The notes below the pieces were generated by a model that saw nothing but the letters and a program-made list of their open reading frames with translations, was not told the origin of the DNA and searched no databases. Below are positions 15,305 to 20,071 of a stretch of DNA of 20,071 bases, one piece after another; the stretch's first letter is position 1; each line of letters begins with the position of its first letter. The position numbers and the translations under genes are program-made. This stretch comes from a virus. Location: positions 1 through 20,071 of IMG/VR virus record IMGVR_UViG_3300027976_001012; one strand, written 5' to 3'.

Positions 15305-15327
15305 AAAAAACCCACAGTGAAGTGGGT
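15305..15327 (-). terminator. Rho-independent terminator of the pqqA-like gene
   Basis: On the minus strand ACCCAC-TTCACT-GTGGGT forms a six-base-pair stem, with the terminal T joining a run of T followed by G. It lies 57 bases after the pqqA-like stop codon and before the HNH gene, so most transcripts of the split gene should end here. Confidence 0.8.
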
Positions 15328-15344
15328 CTATTGATTTTACTAAT

Positions 15345-15383
15345 AATGCGTTAGTTTGTAACTAACAATATATATTAGGAATC
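15345..15383 (-). other. Hairpin in the pqqA 3' untranslated region
   Basis: GTTAGTT-ACA-AACTAAC (15366-15350 on the minus strand) forms a seven-base-pair stem between the pqqA-like stop and the terminator. It could protect the short mRNA end or simply be the residue of an AT-rich palindrome. No other signal is seen in this stretch. Confidence 0.4.
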
Positions 15384-15686
15384 TTAACGATTCATAACGT
15401 ACATTGTCACTTCAACGATTGTTATTGATGTGGCTCTTTATCCTCACCTTCTCATAATCACTTATGAGTCCAGACTATATCATCAAGACTTGTTGTCTTG
15501 CCGGGCACTCGTGTCATCTTCATCACTGTTCTAGTGGTATGATGTTAGTCGTTGAACCTTCTCATAATCCCTTATGAGCTTGGATGCTGATTGTCTCGAA
15601 AGATGTCCCAGCAGTTCACCCGGTTTTAATTGGGCCTAAAGAATTAACCCAAAACGCATTTCAGTTGCTGATGGAGTTGTCCACAT
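15384..15686 (-). CDS. pqqA: PqqA-like peptide gene, split by a group I intron (join of 15686-15647 and 15415-15384)
   Basis: Exon 1 (40 bases from ATG 15686) encodes MWTTPSATEMRFG plus the first base of codon 14. Exon 2 (TT GAA GTG ... CGT TAA) completes FEVTMYVMNR. The spliced 23-residue peptide matches PqqA in length and in its core RxGFEVTMY, including the Glu15-x3-Tyr19 pair that PqqE and partners cross-link to form pyrroloquinoline quinone. Unspliced mRNA would stop at TAG 15636-15638 and give only 16 residues without Glu/Tyr. AGGA lies nine bases before the ATG, a promoter-like pair is at 15801-15829 and a terminator at 15305-15327. PqqA-like peptides are annotated in T4-like marine phages, where their function is unknown. 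No other pqq gene is in the window, so a role in PQQ synthesis is doubtful. The exon assignment rests on peptide continuity, terminal G and P1/P10 pairing. Confidence 0.88.
15416..15646 (-). ncRNA. Group I self-splicing intron (subgroup IA-like, 231 nt) in the pqqA-like gene
   Basis: Numbered from the 5' splice site (15646): P1 pairs exon UUGGGU with intron 12-17 GCCCAA, giving the conserved U-G wobble at the cut. P3 is CCGGG 24-28 with CCCGG 142-146, and P4 is UGCUG 34-38 with CAGCA 58-62. P5 is a short stem closed by UUCG, and P6a is CUCAUAA-GGGA-UUAUGAG. P7 is GACUA 97-101 with UAGUC 170-174. P7.1/P7.2-like stems lie between P7 and P3' (CAUC/GAUG, CACU/AGUG), which marks subgroup IA. P8 is CAAGAC-AACAA-GUCUUG, and P9 is CUCAUAA-GUGA-UUAUGAG. 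The intron ends in G at 15416. P10 pairs exon-2 UUGAAG with intron 6-11 (six pairs). The GGGUGAACUGCUGG and GGUUCAACGACUA segments are typical of phage introns. It contains no ORF. All core elements are intact, so it should splice. Confidence 0.92.
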
Positions 15687-15793
15687 AGTATTGATTCCTT
15701 TTTAAAATGTTACATTAAAGAACCAGGTCAACAGAGAGTATTTCTACAAAGTCTGTTTTGAGATTTAACAAATGGGTATTGATTCCTATTTGT
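15687..15793 (-). promoter_or_regulatory. Structured leader of the pqqA-like gene with duplicated ribosome-site sequence
   Basis: The leader contains AGGAATCAATAC twice: at 15699-15688, directly before the ATG as the ribosome site, and at 15787-15776. The upstream copy, plus CC, is exactly the 14-base loop of a seven-base-pair hairpin (AACAAAT/ATTTGTT, 15794-15767). A second weaker hairpin (AACAGA/TCTGTT) follows. The arrangement looks like a binding site for a translational regulator, with one copy in the initiation region and one displayed in a loop. This is inference. Confidence 0.4.
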
Positions 15794-15800
15794 TAGTACT

Positions 15801-15829
15801 ATTATATAATACTTATCAGCTAAAAGCAA
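15801..15829 (-). promoter_or_regulatory. sigma70-like promoter of the pqqA-like gene
   Basis: On the minus strand TTGCTT (15829-15824) and a perfect TATAAT (15806-15801) are spaced by 17 bases. The -35 box is weak. Transcription would start near 15794, just at the first leader hairpin, about 108 bases before the ATG. It lies in the gap after the M15 peptidase gene. Confidence 0.6.
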
Positions 15830-15856
15830 TAGAGAAAATCATTAATATTTTCTAAT

Positions 15857-16321
15857 TTATTTAATTAATCCTACCTTGTATACCGTTTTGCCATTTTCTT
15901 TCATAGCAGTTAAAGCTTTATTACGATTGCTACCATCTGTTTTGTAACTCACATGAACCCAACCAGAATCATCAATACCTGGAGTATAAAACTCCAATAT
16001 CACCTGGTCAAAGTCTAGGTTGTCTACAATGTATTGTGCTAGGTCGGCATTGGCGACACCAGGACACTCTATGTCGGCTGCTTCGCCGTTACAGTGTTGT
16101 GATTTAGATGAACCGCCTACTGCTTTGTTAAGTTCTGGACCACGATAACCTGAATTGATTGTTGTTACACCAAAATGGTCTCTAACCTTTTGCACAACAT
16201 TTTCGAATAGGGCTTTTGCATTTTCTAGATGACCCTCATCTGGAGTATTATCAATATCCATTCGAATGGCTGTTTGACTTTTAGTGAATTCTTGTAGTGT
16301 GAAATTTTTAGATAATTTCAA
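15857..16321 (-). CDS. M15-family peptidase (endolysin-like)
   Basis: A 154-residue protein of the compact M15 type that cuts peptide cross-links of peptidoglycan. SGYRGPELNKAVGG (57-70) is the substrate-binding start of the fold. SQHCNGEAADI (74-84) gives the zinc ligands His76 and Asp83, and GWVHVSY (120-126) gives the third ligand, His123. All three ligands are present. No signal peptide is visible, so release would need a holin or another route. Translation probably begins at TTG 16321: GGGAG in the last codons of the upstream gene lies seven bases before it, and the gap between genes is two bases. The role is host lysis or local wall opening. The gene ends before the promoter of the pqqA-like gene, with no clear terminator except the leader hairpin. 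Confidence 0.85.
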   Translation of the reverse strand: MKLSKNFTLQEFTKSQTAIRMDIDNTPDEGHLENAKALFENVVQKVRDHFGVTTINSGYRGPELNKAVGGSSKSQHCNGEAADIECPGVANADLAQYIVDNLDFDQVILEFYTPGIDDSGWVHVSYKTDGSNRNKALTAMKENGKTVYKVGLIK

Positions 16322-16323
16322 AA

Positions 16324-16515
16324 TTATTCTCCCATTGCCTTAACTTTACGGCTATTGGTACGAACACCGGTAGCAAGTGCATTAATAATTGCGTTTTTAA
16401 AGACGTGGCCATTTGTGCCGGCGCTACTAGCCATAGTTTTAAATTGTTTGTGTAGTTTGAAATTCGGACCAGTTTTCTTGTGTGCTTTCTTTCTGTAATC
16501 TATATCTGCCATCAT
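16324..16515 (-). CDS. Small basic hypothetical protein
   Basis: A 63-residue protein, rich in lysine and arginine. Two ATGs stand together (16515 and 16512) behind GGAGATAC, so either could be used; the second has the better spacing. The sequence (DYRKKAHKKTGPNF, then HKQFKTMASSAGTNGHVFKNAIINALATGVRTNSRKVKAMGE) shows no domain I know. The high charge suggests nucleic-acid binding or a virion-internal peptide. It lies between the hsp20 terminator-like hairpin and the M15 peptidase, and its last codons provide the ribosome site for the latter. The two are therefore likely expressed together. Confidence 0.65.
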   Translation of the reverse strand: MMADIDYRKKAHKKTGPNFKLHKQFKTMASSAGTNGHVFKNAIINALATGVRTNSRKVKAMGE

Positions 16516-16535
16516 GTATCTCCAATGTTAGGAAA

Positions 16536-16557
16536 GTGGGAGTTTAGGAACTCCCAC
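16536..16557 (-). terminator. Terminator-like hairpin after hsp20
   Basis: On the minus strand GTGGGAGTT-CCTA-AACTCCCAC is a perfect nine-base-pair stem beginning four bases after the hsp20 stop codon, followed by TTTCC. The T run is short, so it may be a partial terminator or an mRNA-stabilising hairpin. The ribosome site of the next gene begins about 13 bases further on. Confidence 0.65.
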
Positions 16558-16560
16558 CGT

Positions 16561-17061
16561 TCATTTACCTTCGTTCAGCAATTGAGGCTTAAATAGATTA
16601 AGCTCTTTATCACTGATTTCAATATTGCGTGGTTTCTTATGTTCAGGAATTACATTCTCTAAACCTATTCGTAAGATGCCATCTGTATATTCAGCACCAC
16701 GGACTTCTACCGTATCGGCAATTTTGACTGTTTTTGTGAAAGAACGAAGACCAATACCTCGATGCAAATACGTCACATCTGCTAGTTCAGCATTTTTAGC
16801 TTTGTCTTCTTTGTTGCCCTTGATTATTAAATGTCCATCATCAACAGTGATATCAATCTCTTCTTTCGTATATCCAGCCACAGCGAGTTCTACCACATAA
16901 TGGTATTCATCGACTTTAACGATGTTGTGTGGAGGGAAAGAGGTTTGAGAATTGTTACCAGGTGTTGCTTCTAGCATCCGTTCGACTTCACCGAATAGTT
17001 GTTCAAATCCGAGTGTAGAGTTATATAGTGGGCTAAATGAAAAGCGTTGACTTAATGTCAT
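16561..17061 (-). CDS. hsp20: Small heat-shock protein, Hsp20/alpha-crystallin family
   Basis: A 166-residue chaperone that holds unfolding proteins without ATP. The N-terminal part LYNSTLGFEQLFGEVERML is the IbpA-like segment. The alpha-crystallin domain spans about 44-145: PPHNIVKVDEYHYVVELAVAGYTKEEIDITVDDGHLIIKG, the RSF/FTKTVKI strand, and AEYTDGILRIGL, the classic A-x-n-G-hydrophobic-L motif. IVPEH-like IPEHKKPRNIEI is the C-terminal region that carries the I-x-I anchor (IEI). Phage-borne Hsp20 is common in T4-like marine phages and probably helps capsid or tail protein folding. The ATG at 17061 has AAGGAG eight bases upstream. The leader contains a promoter-like box and a terminator-like hairpin, and may be regulated. 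Confidence 0.93.
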   Translation of the reverse strand: MTLSQRFSFSPLYNSTLGFEQLFGEVERMLEATPGNNSQTSFPPHNIVKVDEYHYVVELAVAGYTKEEIDITVDDGHLIIKGNKEDKAKNAELADVTYLHRGIGLRSFTKTVKIADTVEVRGAEYTDGILRIGLENVIPEHKKPRNIEISDKELNLFKPQLLNEGK

Positions 17062-17152
17062 GTTATTTCTCCTTGTTAAGCGAGTTTCAAAAAGATGACC
17101 CCGAAGGCATCATCAAAGTGGCAGTTTTAAACTGGTCTACCAACCAGATTCT
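17062..17152 (-). promoter_or_regulatory. Structured leader of hsp20 (attenuator and possible fourU thermometer)
   Basis: Two hairpins lie here: CTGGT-TGGTAG-ACCAG (17147-17132) and a strong GATGATGCC-TTCG-GGGTCATC (17114-17094) with a cUUCGg loop followed by five T. The second has the form of a rho-independent terminator. Its U run with the preceding C (CUUUUU, 17094-17089) can instead pair with the ribosome site AAGGAG (17074-17069), four U facing AGGA. The two pairings exclude each other in part. Confidence 0.5.
17089..17114 (-). terminator. Rho-independent terminator between regA and hsp20
   Basis: A minus-strand stem GATGAT/GTCATC plus CC/GG closed by the stable TTCG loop, with TTTTT directly after. 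It would end the gp45-44-62-regA message, or act as an attenuator of hsp20 if transcription starts at the upstream box. Confidence 0.75.
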
Positions 17153-17160
17153 TATTTATA
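17153..17160 (-). promoter_or_regulatory. T4-type late promoter (TATAAATA) upstream of hsp20
   Basis: The exact octamer TATAAATA occurs on the minus strand in the 150-base gap between regA and hsp20, 92 bases before the ATG. In T4 this box is recognised by gp55 with clamp gp45. TTGTAG lies 17-18 bases further upstream, so a weak sigma70-type promoter is also possible. A palindrome TTGTAGTACAA is included in that region. Confidence 0.5.
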
Positions 17161-17212
17161 TAACTATTGTACTACAATACTACAATAAATGCGGCAAAGT
17201 TATATATTATTT

Positions 17213-17620
17213 TTATTCGTGTTCCATAGGTTTTTTGCCTATATTATATTTTGCAATTAATTCCCAATCTTCTTTTTCTTTATATGAGATAATCTTTATT
17301 TGATGTAGAGGTGTCACGTTATCTTCTAACATTTTTGGATTTAGAATCTTAACTAAAGCCCATTCCTCTAATAATTTTGCTATTGCATTTCTTCTTTGTA
17401 TATCATTTTCAGATATGTTGGATGGTTTTCCATCCAGTCCAAACAATTCCTTGAAATGTACAATATAATATCTACCTTGTTTATGTAATATATGACAAGA
17501 TTGATATAGAATCTTTTCTTTACGAGAAGATACACCAATTCGTGTGAGTGTCTCACGAACTTTTAAAAAGTCGTCTTGATGTTTAAGAGTGACCTCAATG
17601 AAGTCATTTAAGTCTACCAT
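17213..17620 (-). CDS. regA: Translational repressor RegA
   Basis: A 135-residue protein that resembles T4 RegA along most of its length: IEVTLKHQDDFLKVRETLTRIGV, KEKILYQSCHILHKQGRYYIVHFKELFGLDGK, RRNAIAKLLEEWALVKIL and a C-terminal KIISYKEKEDWELIAKYNIGKK. RegA binds the initiation regions of early phage mRNAs, including those of clamp-loader and nucleotide genes, and blocks their translation. T4 RegA is 122 residues, so this one carries short extra segments, mainly at the N- and C-termini. The ATG at 17620 follows AAGGGATAAATGT, made from the stop of gp62. The order 45-44-62-regA is that of T4, but polymerase gp43, the next gene in T4, is here displaced by more than 3 kb. Confidence 0.95.
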   Translation of the reverse strand: MVDLNDFIEVTLKHQDDFLKVRETLTRIGVSSRKEKILYQSCHILHKQGRYYIVHFKELFGLDGKPSNISENDIQRRNAIAKLLEEWALVKILNPKMLEDNVTPLHQIKIISYKEKEDWELIAKYNIGKKPMEHE

Positions 17621-17624
17621 ACAT

Positions 17625-18017
17625 TTATCCCTTCTTACCTAAACCGCCAGTGTTGGCAGAATTAGTTAATTCTTCTAGTTGTGTTTTCGTGAGGGTTGAG
17701 AGGACTTCTCTTGCTTTTGAATTTGAGATATTATAGACCTGTTTGATACATTCTATATTTGCAATCTTCTCAGTTTTCACCCACTTAGCAAACGGCCTTT
17801 TGCTTTTCCTTATGATATTTAGTAAAAAGTCATTCTGCAATCTAGAGTCTAGGTGATGATGTTGATTCATCTCATTGGCATAAAATATACAGTCTTTATG
17901 GTAGGATAAAGTCCGATTAATTAAGAATGGTTTATATCCTTTTTCGGTTATATCATCAACAATTAATTGTTTGCCACCGTATAATATTTGAGTTGAGTAA
18001 TCGAATGGGTTGCTCAT
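17625..18017 (-). CDS. 62: Clamp-loader small subunit (T4 gp62-like)
   Basis: A 130-residue protein. RLQNDFLLNIIRKSKRPFAKWVKTEK is the most recognisable gp62 segment, and CIKQVYNISNSKAREVLSTLTKTQLEEL is the C-terminal helical region. It completes the gp44(4):gp62(1) complex that opens and loads the gp45 clamp. It is shorter than T4 gp62 (187 residues), as in many marine relatives. The tail ends in a glycine-rich GGLGKKG. The start codon shares one base with the gp44 stop (TAATG), so the two subunits are translationally coupled, which helps to set their ratio. Confidence 0.88.
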   Translation of the reverse strand: MSNPFDYSTQILYGGKQLIVDDITEKGYKPFLINRTLSYHKDCIFYANEMNQHHHLDSRLQNDFLLNIIRKSKRPFAKWVKTEKIANIECIKQVYNISNSKAREVLSTLTKTQLEELTNSANTGGLGKKG

Positions 18018-18949
18018 TATTTAAAATCACAGTTAGACATCAATTCAGTTAAACATGCAACTAAATTAATTTCTGAATCAGCTACAAAAGCGTTCTTGTA
18101 TTGATAGTCTGCAATAAGTAATACTGCTTGAGGTATCGATTCTTTCTTCATCATATCATAAAGAGCTTCATAAACTTGTCTAAACACCGTATTAGAATCG
18201 ATATCTGTTGTTGCAACCCATTTACGAATTGAATTAAAATCTTTATCTTTTAGATATTTTGTAATCTGCTGAATTTGAACATTACCAATATGTGCCAAAA
18301 TGCCCGTATCGATATTACCAAATTGTGAGTATCTTTGTAACTCATTAATTACTCTTCTGAAATCAGGGAAATGTTTCTTAATCAATTCAGCAATTACAGC
18401 TTTCTCGAATTCAACCTTTTCTGATACTAGAATTGATTCGATTCTCCTCATAAACTGAGATGCCATTTCAGGTTTCTCATTTCCTTTGAGAGAAAATTCA
18501 ATACCAGCACATCTAGAATGTAATGGTTCGATGATGCGGTTTTTATAATTACAAGTGAAGATGAATGAACAGTTTCCTGAGAATTCTTCTATCGCACCAC
18601 GAAGAGCCGGTTGTGTTGATTGTGGATTTAAATAATCAGCTTCATCTAGAATTATAACTTTTCTGCCACCAACAAATGACATAGAAGAAGCATAGTTCTT
18701 AATTTTAACTCTGAATGTATCAATATTACTTTCATCAGAACCATTAATGACTAGATAGTCACATCCAACTTCTTCACACATAGCCTTTGCAACAGTTGTC
18801 TTACCAACACCTGCTCCGCCAGATAAAAGAAGATTGGGAATACTTTTTTGATTGACATACTCTTGAAATGGTTTCTTTAACCTTTCAGGTAATATACAAT
18901 CCGCTATTGATACCGGACGGTATTTTTCCGTCCATAATAAATGTTCCAT
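18017..18949 (-). CDS. 44: Clamp-loader ATPase subunit (T4 gp44-like, AAA+)
   Basis: A 310-residue AAA+ ATPase of the clamp loader. WTEKYRPVSIADCILP is the usual N-terminal box of clamp loaders. Walker A is GGAGVGKTT (44-52), Walker B is VIILDEADYL (98-107), and the arginine finger lies in the SRC motif (145-147, LHSRCAGIEF). Sensor 2 is probably in FPDFRRVINELQRYS. Length equals that of T4 gp44 (319) within a few residues. ATP binding lets the complex open gp45 at primer ends. The ATG at 18949 follows GAGGTGTGTGAACG. It lies 32 bases after the clamp gene and overlaps gp62 by one base. Confidence 0.96.
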   Translation of the reverse strand: MEHLLWTEKYRPVSIADCILPERLKKPFQEYVNQKSIPNLLLSGGAGVGKTTVAKAMCEEVGCDYLVINGSDESNIDTFRVKIKNYASSMSFVGGRKVIILDEADYLNPQSTQPALRGAIEEFSGNCSFIFTCNYKNRIIEPLHSRCAGIEFSLKGNEKPEMASQFMRRIESILVSEKVEFEKAVIAELIKKHFPDFRRVINELQRYSQFGNIDTGILAHIGNVQIQQITKYLKDKDFNSIRKWVATTDIDSNTVFRQVYEALYDMMKKESIPQAVLLIADYQYKNAFVADSEINLVACLTELMSNCDFK

Positions 18950-18981
18950 CGTTCACACACCTCATAATATAATATAATAAA

Positions 18982-19659
18982 TTAAGATTCAAACTTAGAA
19001 CCTTGTTCAGTAGTCACCCAATATTGTAAATCAATATCTTTGTTTTTGAAATGCGAAATACCTTTTGATGATATATTCACATCATAGTTACCTGGTAATA
19101 GTTTAGATAAGTTTTCTGTTTTGAAAATCATTTTATAAACTTTGCCATCACCTTCAGCAATTTCAAGAGTGTTTGTGTGTGAAGAATCGTTAGAAGTATC
19201 TAGGGTAGCAAGATTGATTTTTGTACCATTAGATTCAACTGCGATTTGTGGAGAAGATAGAACTGCAGCTGTTCTCATGATATCACTAAAATCATCAGCT
19301 GTCAATGATATAGAAATCTCTGGTTCAGGCATTACAATTTCTTTTTCTGGAGGAGTAACAATCATTGTTGGTTCACAAAAACGATATTTTGTTTTTGAGC
19401 GACCTTTGTTGCTAACAATTATTACATTTTTATCTTCAAATTCAAATGTTGGGTCAGTGCCTAACGAGATGACGGATAAAAAGTTGTTGAGGTCATAAAC
19501 GCCAAAGTCTGCAGGAACTTCTTCAGTAATATTCACTTGTGCTAGAATATTCTTATGAGAAGATACAGTCTTTAATGTCTTGCCTGCTTTAAATAAAATA
19601 CCTTGGTTAATTGCACCAAAGTTTTTCAATATCGATAATGTTTCATTCGAAAGTTTCAT
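18982..19659 (-). CDS. 45: Sliding clamp, DNA polymerase processivity factor (T4 gp45-like)
   Basis: A 225-residue clamp. MKLSNETLSILKNFGAINQGILFKAG is the characteristic N-terminus of gp45. The remaining sequence repeats the strand-helix pattern of the two clamp domains (LNNFLSVISLGTDPTFEF; SLTADDFSDIMRTAAVL; IFKTENLSKLLPGNYDVNISSKGISHFKN) and ends in DIDLQYWVTTEQGSKFES, as in T4 (228 residues). It forms the trimeric ring that holds gp43 on DNA, and in T4 it also activates late transcription together with gp33 and gp55. The start ATG 19659 follows AAGGTG about ten bases upstream. The 92-base gap before it is AT-rich and probably holds a promoter, though no clear pair of boxes is visible. Confidence 0.95.
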   Translation of the reverse strand: MKLSNETLSILKNFGAINQGILFKAGKTLKTVSSHKNILAQVNITEEVPADFGVYDLNNFLSVISLGTDPTFEFEDKNVIIVSNKGRSKTKYRFCEPTMIVTPPEKEIVMPEPEISISLTADDFSDIMRTAAVLSSPQIAVESNGTKINLATLDTSNDSSHTNTLEIAEGDGKVYKMIFKTENLSKLLPGNYDVNISSKGISHFKNKDIDLQYWVTTEQGSKFES

Positions 19660-19751
19660 AATATAGTTTCACCTTATAATAATAAATTTTGTTTCTTTTA
19701 CTTACTTTAACATCCTACTACAAATATTGATATAAAAGAGGTAAACTTGAA
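19660..19751 (-). other. AT-rich gap before gp45
   Basis: Ninety-two bases between the beta-barrel gene and gp45. The minus strand contains TATTATTATAAGG close to the start and a TTTTATATCAATATTTG stretch, but no convincing -35/-10 pair, MotA-like box or terminator stem was found. A promoter for the replication genes is expected here on context. Confidence 0.3.
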
Positions 19752-20071
19752 TTAAAATTCAAACTTAAGTCCAATACCAAATCCATTTGAATCACTGTCG
19801 CCTCTTTTCCAATCATACCCAGCGCTTAGTGATGTATCTTCGACAATCTTATAACTTAATCCTAACTTGATTGTTTGGTCATTTTGTTTGCGTTCAGTTT
19901 CAAACGCATCACGAAGACGGTAACCAATTTTAGTTGACAACTTATCGTTGATTTTATATTTTATTGTAGGAGTTATTGACCAATAACCAAAGTCATCAGT
20001 GCGTGTGTACTTGTTACCAGCGCCAACTCTAAGACTAGTTGACCAATCATCTGTTAGTTTGTACTTGCCAA
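19752..20071 (-). CDS. Outer-membrane beta-barrel protein, C-terminal part (start outside the window)
   Basis: The frame is open to the right edge, giving 105 C-terminal residues. Alternating polar and hydrophobic residues form strand pairs (TDDWSTSLRVGAGNKY, FGYWSITPTIKYKINDKLSTKIGYRLRDAF, QTIKLGLSYKIVEDTSLSAGYDWKRG, NGFGIGLKFEF) with short turns. The last residue is Phe after alternating hydrophobics, the C-terminal signal recognised by the BAM machinery of Gram-negative bacteria. So the product is probably inserted into the host outer membrane. The TTG at 19940 is inside the frame and is not the start. Phage-borne outer-membrane proteins can change uptake or block superinfection, but its function here is unknown. 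It lies directly before gp45, an unusual place for such a gene. Confidence 0.75.
   Translation of the reverse strand, partial: GKYKLTDDWSTSLRVGAGNKYTRTDDFGYWSITPTIKYKINDKLSTKIGYRLRDAFETERKQNDQTIKLGLSYKIVEDTSLSAGYDWKRGDSDSNGFGIGLKFEF

Noticed and set aside
14731-15315. HNH gene as an ORF encoded within the intron, starting at 15315
   Set aside because: Exon 2 and its stop codon (15384-15386) and a terminator come before it. The region from 15315 to 15256 contains the terminator and the protein family starts at MKHIHH.
15320-15690. The structured region first looked like a large ornate RNA such as GOLLD, HEARO or a phage tmRNA
   Set aside because: The ordered P3-P4-P6-P7-P8-P9 pairings, terminal G, P1/P10 and the restored peptide fit a group I intron in every respect; no tRNA-like domain or large RNA is present.
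1264-19498. Many plus-strand open frames of 60-170 codons
   Set aside because: All lie opposite well-supported minus-strand genes, show low-complexity Ser/Leu/Phe/Ile composition typical of antisense frames, and lack ribosome sites or recognisable domains.
1-20071. CRISPR arrays, insertion sequences, tRNA genes
   Set aside because: No regularly spaced repeats, terminal inverted repeats with transposase, or cloverleaf sequences were seen.

Overview
This window looks like the replication core of an AT-rich, T4-like (Straboviridae/Kyanoviridae-type) myovirus, most plausibly a marine phage of a Gram-negative host such as SAR11 or a cyanobacterium. The evidence is the chain gp45-gp44-gp62-regA ... 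gp43 ... uvsX-x-gp41, together with an Hsp20, a PqqA-like peptide gene and several conserved marine-phage proteins. No photosynthesis gene and no tRNA was seen, so the host cannot be fixed. All supported genes are on the minus strand and tightly packed, so the text below runs from the right end to the left, in the direction of transcription.

Right end (20071 to 17213): the C-terminal part of an outer-membrane beta-barrel protein, then sliding clamp gp45, clamp-loader subunits gp44 and gp62, and the translational repressor RegA. Next (17212 to 15857): a structured leader and an hsp20 gene closed by a hairpin, a 63-residue protein, and an M15-type peptidase (endolysin-like).

Centre (15856 to 14731): the most remarkable locus. 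A 23-codon pqqA-like gene is split inside its Phe14 codon by a 231-nt group I intron. P1, P3, P4, P6a, P7, P8, P9 and P10 can all be drawn, and the splice sites restore the peptide exactly. It has its own promoter-like sequence and its own terminator. Just beyond the terminator is a free-standing HNH/NUMOD3 homing-endonuclease-like gene, an arrangement typical of collaborative homing.

Then (14738 to 6941): a MazG-like pyrophosphohydrolase, a small protein, DNA polymerase gp43, a four-helix membrane protein, an Asp/Asn beta-hydroxylase-like dioxygenase, recombinase UvsX behind a near-perfect sigma70 promoter, a small protein in the gene 40 position, and helicase gp41. Left part (6944 to 1): a DUF4338/DruA-like protein, an unrecognised 364-residue protein, a large protein with ligase-like adenylylation motifs (KWDG ... 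EGFVA ... VKLVDR), a small protein, a HAD phosphatase, two glycosyltransferase-like proteins and a truncated radical SAM enzyme.

Several genes (HAD, hydroxylase, M15 peptidase, probably radical SAM) begin with TTG at a good Shine-Dalgarno distance. All identifications come from reading the sequence. No database search was run.
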